Source: a candidate division TM6 bacterium GW2011_GWF2_37_49
Lineage (GTDB): Bacteria; Babelota; Babeliae; Babelales; RVW-14
Assembly: GCA_000989955.1 (NCBI GenBank)
Contig: LBTE01000001.1
Coordinates: 124,001 to 188,000, forward strand
DNA: 64,000 nucleotides
Direction of reading: 5' to 3'
Part shown: positions 34,856 to 43,769 of the stretch, piece after piece
How the letters are laid out: every line of letters begins with the position of its first letter
Numbering within the stretch: the first letter of the stretch is position 1
Position numbers and translations under genes: made by a program
Notes under the pieces: model-generated
The model's input: the letters and a program-made list of their open reading frames with translations, nothing else
What the model was told of the DNA's origin: nothing
The model's database searches: none

Positions 34856-37360
34856 CTACTCCTTGTCAAATTTTATACTCAATGGCTTTTTTTCTTCGAT
34901 GCGCGTCTCATTCGTTACTTCATTAACATAAACAACGCGCTGTGGCTTTGCAAGGCTAATTCCATTTTCTTTAAATATTTTAACCAGTTTAATTCTGAGA
35001 TCTGATGCAATTATCCAACTGTCCTTCAGCCGCTGCGTGCTAATAAACGCGCGACTCATAAAATAAAATGCGTTTTCCTCAAATTCTTCAAGCCGACATA
35101 CAACGGCAGGTAGCTTTAAAACAACTGGATGACTTTGTAACGTCTCCACGATTAGCCTGCGCACCAGTTCAGGATCTGATTCATGGGTTACCCTGATATA
35201 AATTTCAAAACCCATCGCAAATCGGCGATGGCTCCAGTTAATAATATTTTTGGCAAGCAGATCTTTGTTTGGTATAAATACAGCAAAATTACGCGAAGTA
35301 ATCACTGTTATTGTGCGTGCAGAAATTTTGTGGACTGTGCCCTCGACTGCGTCAACTTGAATGTAGTTGCCAATCTCGATCGGTCGCTCAATAAGAACAA
35401 AAAAACCGGCAACAAAGTCGGCCAGTACATCTTTAAGCGAAAAGCTTAAGCCTAGCCCCAACATTGTACAGATAAGCCATATAAATTGCTCAAGATGTAT
35501 CGACTTAAACCCAAGTAAAATAGCCACTACCAAAATTAGATAATGAGTAATTTTAGAAATCGTGTTTTGTGTGCCTGGCTCGGAACGTAAAATTTCAAAC
35601 AATTTCGTAAGAACAAATTTATCAAAGACTGATGAAATTAGGAAACCTGCAAAAACAAATCCTCCAAGCGTTAAAAACTGCACAAAGCCTAATTTATTGT
35701 TTATGTCCAGCGGAAGAGTCCAAGTCTCAGAAAATAATCGCCAAACCTCGACCAGGGTATAATCGTAACCCCATATCCTTGAAACAAAAGTGAATGTTAA
35801 AAATAGAAGTAATAAAAAAGAGCCTACAACAAAAATGCCGTAATAAGTTTTTGCATATTCAAACCGGTCTTTTACCTGATCCTCATCCTCCTCCATAAAA
35901 AATACGAAAGAATATTTTCTGATGTAATTGTGTATTGCGAAAAGCACGTATAGAAGCAACAATGATGACGGTACGGCAAATGCAAGATACCAAGCCATAT
36001 TTTTGTATCCAACATTTGAATTTGATAAAATAAATAAGCACATTACAAAGAAAAATACTGGATAATAATATAGCTCCGCCTTGCGCCTAAACCATAAATA
36101 TATTGGTTTAGGAGTCGATGGAATAAATTGCAAAATTTCATTTTTTGTGAAAAAAAACATTAAAACTGCAAGCAGAATCAAAGAATACATGGCCATTAAA
36201 ACTTCACCAAAATACGCTGGCGATTCAAAGTAAGAAAGATACGCTAAGCGCAGTGGAATAAGAATAGAGGTTGAGTAGGCAAAAATTGCAAGCAGCACCA
36301 AAAGCCTGTTTTGAATTGTTTCTGCAAAAAACATGTAACTCAATTTTTTATTAAGGTTTTTAAGCAAAATCAATAATCTACTTGAAATAAAAACAAAAAT
36401 AATAATAGTAATCAAATAAAACATAGATTGATAATACCGCTGAGATACAAAGGCAAATCCTTTGAACCATTGCTCATAATCAAATCGAAAGAGAATAAAG
36501 ATAAAAAGCCATGAATACAGCAACTGAAAGTGATGTGATACAAAATCAATCAAAAATCGCCCAACAATGATATGCATTTTCGATGATTGGATAGCTATTT
36601 TTTCGCTATAAATTTTAAATTTGTTTGTAAAGATCATCCACAAATTTTTAATACCAAACAAGCTAACCCAAAATAAAAATATAATTAATAAAAGAAATAA
36701 CCAATCCAGCCAGCCAAATGTTTTGAATTGTTTAAATAATGTTTTGGGGGCAAGATAATTTGGAGTATCCCAAAATAATTTTTTAAAAAAATCTTCTGCT
36801 TCTAAAAAAGATAATTCTAAAACGTCTAATGATATTGCCGCAGGATCGCGCTTCCAAATGCTTTGGGTCATTTTATAAATTTCAAGATCGGCAATAATTA
36901 GATCATAGTAGCTCAAAACGCTTGACTGTTGCTGGATCAAATCAGATGATGCAGCCAAAAAGTTTTGCATCATAAATAATTCATTCGTGTGAATGTTTTT
37001 TGTATCCACATAATTCGAAACTATCTCTTCAAGAAATTCTGGCTTTGATTTTAAGATGTAAGTTTTTTGTTTTCTTATTTTATCCAGCTTTGAATTAATT
37101 ACTTCAACCAATCTCTGCGTTTCACCAAGTGAATTTGCAGCCTCTGTCTGCTTTTCCGCAAAAGCTTTTAATGCGCTAGCCTCAAGGTCTCGTTGATTTT
37201 TATAGCTCGTGAGTAATTCACGAATGTTTAGTTTTTCATTATTTAAGCGATAATGAATCTCAATCATTCGATATTGAAGTTCTTTCATTTTTGACTGGAT
37301 ATCGGCGATATCTTTTTTAGCATCAAGCAAAAGAAGCTCTCTATCAACTAATGAAAGCAT
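34856..37360 (-). CDS. Large MscS-family mechanosensitive channel
   Basis: 834 residues. An N-terminal coiled-coil region (1-190) is followed by about ten hydrophobic segments and the MscS core near residues 620-760: GLGLSFSLKDVLADFVAGFFVLIERPIEIGNYIQVDAVEGTVHKISARTI is split across TM3 and the beta domain. The protein resembles the membrane part of MscK/MscM-type channels, which release solutes under osmotic shock. The start overlaps the preceding coiled-coil gene by 13 nt, and the next gene (USP) begins 2 nt after the stop. Confidence 0.9.
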   Translation of the reverse strand: MLSLVDRELLLLDAKKDIADIQSKMKELQYRMIEIHYRLNNEKLNIRELLTSYKNQRDLEASALKAFAEKQTEAANSLGETQRLVEVINSKLDKIRKQKTYILKSKPEFLEEIVSNYVDTKNIHTNELFMMQNFLAASSDLIQQQSSVLSYYDLIIADLEIYKMTQSIWKRDPAAISLDVLELSFLEAEDFFKKLFWDTPNYLAPKTLFKQFKTFGWLDWLFLLLIIFLFWVSLFGIKNLWMIFTNKFKIYSEKIAIQSSKMHIIVGRFLIDFVSHHFQLLYSWLFIFILFRFDYEQWFKGFAFVSQRYYQSMFYLITIIIFVFISSRLLILLKNLNKKLSYMFFAETIQNRLLVLLAIFAYSTSILIPLRLAYLSYFESPAYFGEVLMAMYSLILLAVLMFFFTKNEILQFIPSTPKPIYLWFRRKAELYYYPVFFFVMCLFILSNSNVGYKNMAWYLAFAVPSSLLLLYVLFAIHNYIRKYSFVFFMEEDEDQVKDRFEYAKTYYGIFVVGSFLLLLFLTFTFVSRIWGYDYTLVEVWRLFSETWTLPLDINNKLGFVQFLTLGGFVFAGFLISSVFDKFVLTKLFEILRSEPGTQNTISKITHYLILVVAILLGFKSIHLEQFIWLICTMLGLGLSFSLKDVLADFVAGFFVLIERPIEIGNYIQVDAVEGTVHKISARTITVITSRNFAVFIPNKDLLAKNIINWSHRRFAMGFEIYIRVTHESDPELVRRLIVETLQSHPVVLKLPAVVCRLEEFEENAFYFMSRAFISTQRLKDSWIIASDLRIKLVKIFKENGISLAKPQRVVYVNEVTNETRIEEKKPLSIKFDKE

Positions 37361-38478
37361 TGTAACGTTGATTTGTCTAAATGAACTCTCGAAGCTTCAG
37401 CTTTATTTTTGGATAAAAGGTGCTTAATTTGTTCTTGCAAGATATTCTGTTCTTGCAGCATTTTTTCTTTTTCTTGTCTTTTAAGGGCTAGTCTTTTGGA
37501 TATCTCGTTTTTTATCTGTGCGACATGAATAACTTCTTTATTTAGTTCTGTCTTTGCGATTTCTATATCTCTAAAATCAAGAATTAAGCGCCTTTCTATC
37601 TCTGTTAAATAAGTCTTTGAGTCTTGCACCTTTAACTGTAATAATTCAAGTTCGCTTTCTCTAAGTTTTTCCTCTTCAGCAAGTTTTTCTATTTTTTGAT
37701 TTGAGTAACGTATGCGTTCCTTTAAGAATTTCACATCTTGGTCGATGATTTCTGATTCAAATTTTATTATCTCTGTTTCAGAAAGTCCTGAATATTTGTT
37801 TTTTAATTTGTCGTCTTCTTTGCTCTGGTTTGCTCGGCTGATATTTTTATCTCTTTCCTTTTCCTTTGATTCGACTTGTTTTTGCAAAGACAAAAGTGTC
37901 TCTTTTTCGACTATGAGCTGCGTTTTTACTCTTTCCTTTTTCTTTTTGTCGGACTCAATTTGCGCTATTTGCTCGGAAATTTTTATTTGAGATTCTTGAA
38001 ACTCTTTCCACGAATAAAGAGGCTTGTGTTCAGGTTTTGCAAGCTGAAGATACGCAAAAATTTCTTTTTGTAGAGCTATTCTTTTTTCAATTATTTCAAT
38101 GGTTTCTTTGCCTAACTCCTGGCTATTAATCCAATTTTGTTTACGGGTGCTAAGTATTGAAAGCTTGCGATTAAGATACTCAATTTGCTTATCAGAAGCC
38201 CCTTTTCCCTGATTTTGAATTTTAGAAGCATCAAGATGAATTTGCATAATTGTATCAGTGCACTCTTTTATCAAAATCTCAATGCGACTTTTTGCATCCG
38301 ATAAATACAACTCTAGGTCAGAAATAGCTTTTTTTCTTACTTCGATATTGCTTAGGAATGACAGTCCTCCAGCATCTGATGTTAGTTTTTTAACGTCATT
38401 GCTTCCCCAAAAAATTGCACCGCAATTAAATTGAATTAAGGCAATATTTAGTAATATTAAAATTTTTTTAATTTGCAT
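37348..38478 (-). CDS. Exported long coiled-coil protein, probable partner of the MscS channel
   Basis: 376 residues. A signal-like N-terminus (MQIKKILILLNIALIQFNCG) with a cysteine that could be lipidated is followed by nearly continuous coiled coil from about residue 40 to 370, rich in Lys/Glu/Gln with heptads. MscK-type channels have a long periplasmic helical domain before the membrane part; here that portion appears as a separate gene overlapping mscS by 13 nt. A channel-regulating role is inferred from this arrangement only. Confidence 0.72.
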   Translation of the reverse strand: MQIKKILILLNIALIQFNCGAIFWGSNDVKKLTSDAGGLSFLSNIEVRKKAISDLELYLSDAKSRIEILIKECTDTIMQIHLDASKIQNQGKGASDKQIEYLNRKLSILSTRKQNWINSQELGKETIEIIEKRIALQKEIFAYLQLAKPEHKPLYSWKEFQESQIKISEQIAQIESDKKKKERVKTQLIVEKETLLSLQKQVESKEKERDKNISRANQSKEDDKLKNKYSGLSETEIIKFESEIIDQDVKFLKERIRYSNQKIEKLAEEEKLRESELELLQLKVQDSKTYLTEIERRLILDFRDIEIAKTELNKEVIHVAQIKNEISKRLALKRQEKEKMLQEQNILQEQIKHLLSKNKAEASRVHLDKSTLQCFH

Positions 38479-38501
38479 AATAAACTCTCCAAAGGTTATT
38501 T

Positions 38502-39131
38502 TTAGCTTCCATAAAGAAACGCCAATGTTTTAAACGAACAAAAATTTGGGTGCTCCCTCAATCCTTCCATAATCAACACGTCCAAATCCTTTTCATCGAT
38601 AGATGCAAGCTGATTTTTTAGGAATTCTAATTTCTGGGCATGTGTAAAGTCAATAAAACTAAATGTTAGCTTATCATACACCGCAAGGCATCGTGAAATT
38701 TTGTTGTAAGAACAAAATCCAAACATGCTTAACAGTTTTATAACAAAAACTTTATGTACCAATAAAAAATTGTGCGATATATCGTGTTTACGCATAAACG
38801 TAAGCGTATCACACAAAAAAGCAAACACCTCTACGCAGGGCTTGTGATAAGGCGCAAAGTAATAACAAATCTCAAGAATGTGGTGAATGAAACAAATATC
38901 AGAGTACGAATTATTTACGAAGCAAGCTAAAATTTCAACATCCAGGCATAACCAATTTTGATTTTGTTCGATTTTGGTAAATGAAATAAGCATTCCTGGA
39001 CAAATTTTAATACCAAAAAATATCTTTCTAAAAATCAAATTCCTCTTGCCTTCATTCATTGTTAAAACAGGAACATACGAATTGGCATGATTCAATTTTT
39101 TAAGAACAAATGCTATTTTTCTTTCTTCCAT
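38502..39131 (-). CDS. RecO-like DNA repair protein (divergent)
   Basis: 209 residues. The N-terminal 80 residues read like an OB fold with the RecO pattern (VLKKLNHANSYVPVLTMNEGKRNLIFRK). The helical remainder holds HKPCVEVFAFLCDTLTF and HKVFVIKLLSMFGFCSY, which match the RecO helical domain by position. The usual zinc cysteines are not clear. RecO loads RecA with RecR. The call rests on pattern only. It is first in the leftward series that ends with the USP gene (23 nt to the next gene). Confidence 0.5.
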   Translation of the reverse strand: MEERKIAFVLKKLNHANSYVPVLTMNEGKRNLIFRKIFFGIKICPGMLISFTKIEQNQNWLCLDVEILACFVNNSYSDICFIHHILEICYYFAPYHKPCVEVFAFLCDTLTFMRKHDISHNFLLVHKVFVIKLLSMFGFCSYNKISRCLAVYDKLTFSFIDFTHAQKLEFLKNQLASIDEKDLDVLIMEGLREHPNFCSFKTLAFLYGS

Positions 39132-39220
39132 TTTTTTCTCAATAATTTAAACTTACGATCCAATCGCTAAAATTCATTTACCCAAACAACTTTTCAGATC
39201 GCGCCTTACAACGCCTACGG

Positions 39221-39359
39221 CACTTTTTGCAATTTTTAAAAAATTTTACCGTGAGACAGCTTCAGTTCGTGGCTTGCAGGCCGTATCGTAAAAATTATTA
39301 ATTTATTGTAACGTCCGATACACAGCTAGACACCAAAGACCATAACAAGTGTATAAGCC
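39221..39359 (-). repeat. Dispersed ~137-nt intergenic repeat, copy E
   Basis: On the minus strand it starts GGCTTATACACTTG, contains TACGGCCTGCAAGC and GAACTGAAGCTGTCT, and ends AAAAATTGCAAAAAGTG. It sits in the 369-nt gap between divergent genes. The rest of this gap must hold promoters for both, but none is clear. Confidence 0.75.
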
Positions 39360-39500
39360 TTACAATCACTCTTTTGGCCTATTTAATTTTATAAATTATT
39401 TTACACCGTCAGGCATAAATTTTTAATGGTGACAAGGTCATGATGGTATGTTAGCATTTTTAATGTTACATAAGTATAGAAAATAAGAAAAAGGGAGAGC

Positions 39501-40277
39501 ATGACCAAAAAATACACCTTTGTTGCAAATTGGAAGATGTATTTAAATTTTGATGAATCAATCAAATATATAACAGATAACATGGATGCACTAATTAACT
39601 TGGCGCAGTTACCCGATACGAAAATTGTTATTGGGCCATCTTTTCCAATGATTTATCCAATGACTCATATGCTGAAATCAAGCAAAATAGAATTTAGTGC
39701 ACAAGATTGCTCAACTCACGCAAATGGGGCTTTTACAGGGCAAGTTAGCGTTAAAACTTTAAGCGAAATTGGTTGTAAATACTGCATAATTGGTCACAGC
39801 GAAATACGACACTACAACAATGAAACAGATGAAATTGTCGCAAAAAAAATTGATCTTTTAATCGATCAAAAAATTAGCCCTATAATCTGCATTGGTGAAA
39901 ATGAATCACAAAAAAAAGATGGGCATACGTTTAGTGTTCTCGAAGAACAAATTAAAAATGTTTTGGAACTAGTAAAAATTGAATGCAATAAATTAAATGG
40001 CCTACCTATTTTTATTGCCTATGAGCCTCTTTGGAGTATCGGATCCGGAACAATTCCAGAAAAAGACCACCTCGAAACAGTCTTTGCATGGCTTCATGGT
40101 CAAGTGCAAAAAAATAGTGCATCAACGCATTGGAACCTCTTATACGGTGGAAGTTTGAGCGAAGAAAATATTGCCGCATTTAAAAAAATAGACTATTTGT
40201 CAGGTTTTTTAATTGGCAAATCTAGCACAAACTTTCAGGAATTTGAAAAAATTGTAAAAAAAATATACTATTCATAG
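39501..40277 (+). CDS. tpiA: Triosephosphate isomerase
   Basis: 258 residues. The active-site residues are in place: Asn10 and Lys12 (FVANWKMYLNF), His99 (YCIIGHSEIR), the glutamate in FIAYEPLWSIGSG, and the phosphate-binding LYGGSLSEENI near the end. The enzyme interconverts DHAP and glyceraldehyde-3-phosphate. AAAGGGAGAGC precedes the ATG. It is followed by secG, a pairing found in many bacteria. Confidence 0.97.
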   Translation: MTKKYTFVANWKMYLNFDESIKYITDNMDALINLAQLPDTKIVIGPSFPMIYPMTHMLKSSKIEFSAQDCSTHANGAFTGQVSVKTLSEIGCKYCIIGHSEIRHYNNETDEIVAKKIDLLIDQKISPIICIGENESQKKDGHTFSVLEEQIKNVLELVKIECNKLNGLPIFIAYEPLWSIGSGTIPEKDHLETVFAWLHGQVQKNSASTHWNLLYGGSLSEENIAAFKKIDYLSGFLIGKSSTNFQEFEKIVKKIYYS

Positions 40278-40336
40278 AGTGATAAAAATTTTAAAGTACG
40301 CGCAGAGTTTAACCTCAAAATATCGAAAGTTTAAAA

Positions 40337-40678
40337 ATGTTTACTCTTTTATTGATTCTATTCACAATTTTGGCAATACTTTTGGCAATTGTTATCTTGA
40401 TTCAGCCAGGAAAAGGAGATATGGGTCTTGGCAGTATAGGCACAGGAACGCAAGTTTTGTTTGGCGGATCTGGTGGACGCAGCTTCTTTGAAAAAATTAC
40501 ATGGACGCTAGGTGCAATTTTTATTCTTGGCGCGCTTGGCTTATCATTAATTAAAACAAAAGAAACGCAGACTTCCAGATTTGTTGATTATACGGCCAAA
40601 GAAAGACCGGCAGCAAAACTTCCTGCTCAAGAATCAGCCAAACCTGCACAGGAACAGCCAGCTGAAGAAGAAGAGTAA
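40337..40678 (+). CDS. secG: Protein-export membrane protein SecG
   Basis: 113 residues with two membrane helices (LLLILFTILAILLAIVILIQ and ITWTLGAIFILGALGLSLI) joined by the conserved loop GKGDMGLGSIGTGTQVLFGG. SecG assists SecYEG translocation. The C-terminal 40 residues are Pro/Ala/Glu-rich and acidic, longer than usual. An overlapping frame (40279-40491) has no family features. Confidence 0.93.
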   Translation: MFTLLLILFTILAILLAIVILIQPGKGDMGLGSIGTGTQVLFGGSGGRSFFEKITWTLGAIFILGALGLSLIKTKETQTSRFVDYTAKERPAAKLPAQESAKPAQEQPAEEEE

Positions 40679-40706
40679 ACCTCACTTCTTGATAGGAACT
40701 TAAAAA

Positions 40707-41486
40707 GTGTTTGCTAATTTTATTGATATTGTGGGTAAAAAAACAATAGAAGCTTGTGATATATTCGGCGACATAGCGCTTTTTGTTTATGAAACGTTTG
40801 ATTCGATGTTTGGATCAACGATTAAGTTTAAAAAAGTCTTTTATCAAATGAACTATATCGGCGTGAATTCAATTGGCGTGGTAATTTTGGTTGGTATGAC
40901 CGTAGGAGCAGCCATTGCACTACAAAGCTATATAGGACTCGAGCGTTTTGGAGCAACACAATTTATTGGGCCAATTGTATATATCGGTATGACGCGAGAA
41001 TTTGGCCCGGTTTTTACTGCAATTATGGTAATTGGTCGTGCAGGATCTGCTATGACTTCAGAGATAGGCACCATGCGAATAACTGAACAAATTGATGCGT
41101 TGCAAACGCTTTGCATTGATACTAAGCAATATTTAATTGTTCCAAGGCTTATTGCAGGCACCTTTATTTTGCCTTTTTTATCAATATTTTGCACAATGTT
41201 TGGGATAGCGGCCGGGTACGTTGTAGCTGTTTACGTTCTTGGCATAAATCCTGAAATATACTACCAAGCCATAATCGAAAACGTTTCAATTAGCGACATA
41301 ACAAATGGATTAATAAAAGCCACAGTTTTTGGCTTTTTATTGACAGTTATAACTACCTACAAGGGTTTTTTTGCAAGGGGCGGAGCTCAAGGAGTTGGCA
41401 TAGCAATTACTCAAAGTGTGGTTTACTCAATTTTAACCGTTGTTGTAGCGGATTATATACTCACCGCTCTAATGTTTACAAAATGA
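40707..41486 (+). CDS. mlaE: MlaE-type ABC transporter permease
   Basis: 259 residues beginning with GTG after a GATAGGAAC site. It has about five or six hydrophobic segments and the MlaE signatures YIGLERFGA, GPIVYIGMTREFGPVFTAIMVIGRAGSAMTSEIGTM (read in two parts) and KGFFARGGAQGVG. MlaE with MlaF moves phospholipids between inner and outer membrane. MlaD-like substrate-binding genes are not next to it here. Its stop overlaps the mlaF start by 4 nt (ATGA). Confidence 0.93.
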   Translation: MFANFIDIVGKKTIEACDIFGDIALFVYETFDSMFGSTIKFKKVFYQMNYIGVNSIGVVILVGMTVGAAIALQSYIGLERFGATQFIGPIVYIGMTREFGPVFTAIMVIGRAGSAMTSEIGTMRITEQIDALQTLCIDTKQYLIVPRLIAGTFILPFLSIFCTMFGIAAGYVVAVYVLGINPEIYYQAIIENVSISDITNGLIKATVFGFLLTVITTYKGFFARGGAQGVGIAITQSVVYSILTVVVADYILTALMFTK

Positions 41487-42238
41487 TAGAATTAAAAAAT
41501 CTAACCAAATCATTCGGGACTAAACTCATCACAAACAGCCTAGATCTTACAATCGAAGGCGGTGAATTTTTGGCAATCATTGGACGTTCCGGTGAAGGAA
41601 AATCTGTTTTATTAAAGCAGATCATAGGGCTTATAAAACCTACAGATGGCAGCGTTATTATTGATGGACAAGACTTAACCAAATTGCAACCCAAGCAACA
41701 AAAAGATATTTTTAAAAAATGCGGCTATGTATTCCAATTTGCCGCGCTGCTCGATTCATTGACGGTTTTTGAAAATGTTGGAATAACAATGCTTGAAGAT
41801 GGTGAGTCTGAAGAAAAAGTAAGGCCCTTGGTTATTCAAAAATTGGCAAGCGTTGGACTTACGGCAGACGTTCTGGATAAGTTCCCAAATGAGCTTTCAG
41901 GTGGCATGAAAAAGCGAGTGGGATTGGCAAGAACTCTCATGCTTAATCCAAAAATATTGATCTATGATGAGCCAACAACAGGCCTTGATCCGATAACAAT
42001 ACGATTAATTCACGAGTTAATCAAAAAGACTCATTCTTCTTGTCAGGCAACAACTGTCGTAATTTCACATGACGTTGATGTATTCAACTACGCAACGACT
42101 GTTGCAATGTTGCATCAAGGCAAAATCGTTTATAAAGGCTCTACAAAAGATATATGGGATTGTCCAAATCCTTACATTTATCAATTTATCAGGGGCTTGC
42201 CAGAGGGTCCGATAGAACAAATCGGTTTCGTAAAATAA
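41483..42238 (+). CDS. mlaF: MlaF-type ABC transporter ATP-binding protein
   Basis: 251 residues. Walker A is GRSGEGKSVLLK, followed by the Q-loop region CGYVFQFAALLDSLTVFENV, signature LSGGMKKRVGLARTL, Walker B LIYDEPTTGLDPI and the H-loop VVISHD. The MKKR variant of the signature is typical of the Mla/Mce importer ATPases. It works with the overlapping MlaE in lipid transport. Confidence 0.94.
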   Translation: MIELKNLTKSFGTKLITNSLDLTIEGGEFLAIIGRSGEGKSVLLKQIIGLIKPTDGSVIIDGQDLTKLQPKQQKDIFKKCGYVFQFAALLDSLTVFENVGITMLEDGESEEKVRPLVIQKLASVGLTADVLDKFPNELSGGMKKRVGLARTLMLNPKILIYDEPTTGLDPITIRLIHELIKKTHSSCQATTVVISHDVDVFNYATTVAMLHQGKIVYKGSTKDIWDCPNPYIYQFIRGLPEGPIEQIGFVK

Positions 42239-42269
42239 TAATTTTTTACCTTTTAACAAGAGCAAGGTT

Positions 42270-43568
42270 ATGAATAATTCACCTCTAATTTTAATTATTG
42301 ACGACGAGCAAGCGATTTTAAAAACACTTCAAGAGGCTCTTGTTGACGAAAATTTCAGAGTAAACACACTCAATGATGGCTCAAGGGCTCTCGATGTTAT
42401 TGGTGAGTTAATTCCAGATATGATCATGCTTGATATTTTTATGCCAAATTGCAACGGTATAGAGCTTTTAATAAAAATAAAAAAAGAATACCCGCAGCAA
42501 AAAGTCATTATTATATCTGGTTTTGGCAACGTGCCCATTGCTGTTGACGCGGTAAAAAATGGAGCATTCGATTTTATTGAAAAACCTCTAAATTTAGATG
42601 ATATACTGCCCAAATTATCAGTACTTAAATCAGACTATGTAACTAGAAAAGACAGCTCAACACAAGTAAATATGGCAAAATATTTAGAAAAGGGCATAGT
42701 TGGTGAAAGCGCTCTTTTTATTGAGCTATTAACACAAGTTAATAACATTGCAAATCTTAAATATCCATTATTAATTTACGGACAACCTGGCACAGGGAAA
42801 ACGGTTATTTCAAAATTTATTCACTCCACAAGCAGATTTAGCGCTATGCCTTTCATCTCGACTGACTGTTCGATAGAGACTACCATGCAGCTTGATTCGG
42901 AAACATTAAATGGCATTGTATTTTTTAAACACATTGATGAGTTGAGCGGTGAAAATCAAAAAAAAATGTTAGCATTTTTAGAAAGCGATGCTTATAAAGA
43001 AAAAAATGTGCGTGGTGAAATAAGAATAATCGCAACGTCAGGCAAGCCTTTGCTGAAAATGGTTTTGGAGCATGGATGGAGTAGTCAACTTTTTCACAAA
43101 CTCAACATAACTCCAATTGAATTACCATCACTTTCCAAGCGCAGGTATGACATTCCGCTTTTAATTGATCACATCATAAAAATTATAAATGAAAAATACC
43201 GCCGCAAAGTCTCTCTAGACAATTTAAGTATTCGATATCTGAGAAACAGAAATTGGCTTGGCAATGTAACCGAATTAAAAAATTTTGTTGAAAAGCTCGT
43301 AACTTTGTCAAAAACAGGTGATGCTAAAGTATCAATTGAAGATATTCAAGTTTTAGAATCTGAACAAGATATTGAATTTGTTGAGGAGCAGTCATTCTTG
43401 ATGTTTCAATCACTTGATGATGCAACTACAACATTTCAAAAACGTTACATCTCCTACCTTCTCAAAAAAAATAATTTTGATTTGAACCAAGTGGCAGACA
43501 AATTAAAAATGAGTCTTGAAAGTCTAAAGACAAAGCTTTATGAATTGAATATTAACCATAAAGATTGA
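42270..43568 (+). CDS. NtrC-like response regulator with degenerate AAA+ domain
   Basis: 432 residues. The receiver domain is intact: acidic pair Asp11-Asp12, phospho-acceptor Asp55 (MIMLDIFMP), Ser83 and Lys105 (DFIEKPL). Then comes a shortened AAA+ domain. Walker A GQPGTGKT is kept at 171-178, but the roughly 40 residues that normally contain GAFTGA are deleted (PFISTDCSIETTMQLD runs straight into the next strand), and the Walker B Asp-Glu pair aligns with Lys220-His221 (IVFFKHIDEL). The C-terminus has a Fis-like helix-turn-helix (DLNQVADKLKMSLESLKTKL). It probably cannot activate sigma-54 by ATP hydrolysis. No sensor kinase lies nearby. It follows mlaF by 31 nt. Confidence 0.85.
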   Translation: MNNSPLILIIDDEQAILKTLQEALVDENFRVNTLNDGSRALDVIGELIPDMIMLDIFMPNCNGIELLIKIKKEYPQQKVIIISGFGNVPIAVDAVKNGAFDFIEKPLNLDDILPKLSVLKSDYVTRKDSSTQVNMAKYLEKGIVGESALFIELLTQVNNIANLKYPLLIYGQPGTGKTVISKFIHSTSRFSAMPFISTDCSIETTMQLDSETLNGIVFFKHIDELSGENQKKMLAFLESDAYKEKNVRGEIRIIATSGKPLLKMVLEHGWSSQLFHKLNITPIELPSLSKRRYDIPLLIDHIIKIINEKYRRKVSLDNLSIRYLRNRNWLGNVTELKNFVEKLVTLSKTGDAKVSIEDIQVLESEQDIEFVEEQSFLMFQSLDDATTTFQKRYISYLLKKNNFDLNQVADKLKMSLESLKTKLYELNINHKD

Positions 43569-43616
43569 ATTTAATTTTGATATATTAATAGATGCGTCAA
43601 AACTGCCATATCCATT

Positions 43617-43752
43617 GGTATACATCTATATTAATATCTTAAATCATGCATCAAATGCGGTCTGTCACAAAATTAACAAGTTTTAAGATGCCGCCTGCTA
43701 GCGAAGATCTGGAGCTGTTTTACGATTATAATTTTTAAAAATTGCGAAAAGT
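43617..43752 (+). repeat. Dispersed ~137-nt intergenic repeat, copy F
   Basis: Starts GGTATACATC, contains TTTTAAGATGCCGCCTGCTA and GATCTGGAGCTG, and ends TTTTTAAAAATTGCGAAAAG followed by T. It lies between convergent genes. Confidence 0.82.
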
Positions 43753-43769
43753 CGCATTCGCATTTAAGC

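Noticed and set aside
40279-40491. Small open frame between tpiA and secG
   Set aside because: It overlaps secG in another frame; SecG has clear family features, this has none.
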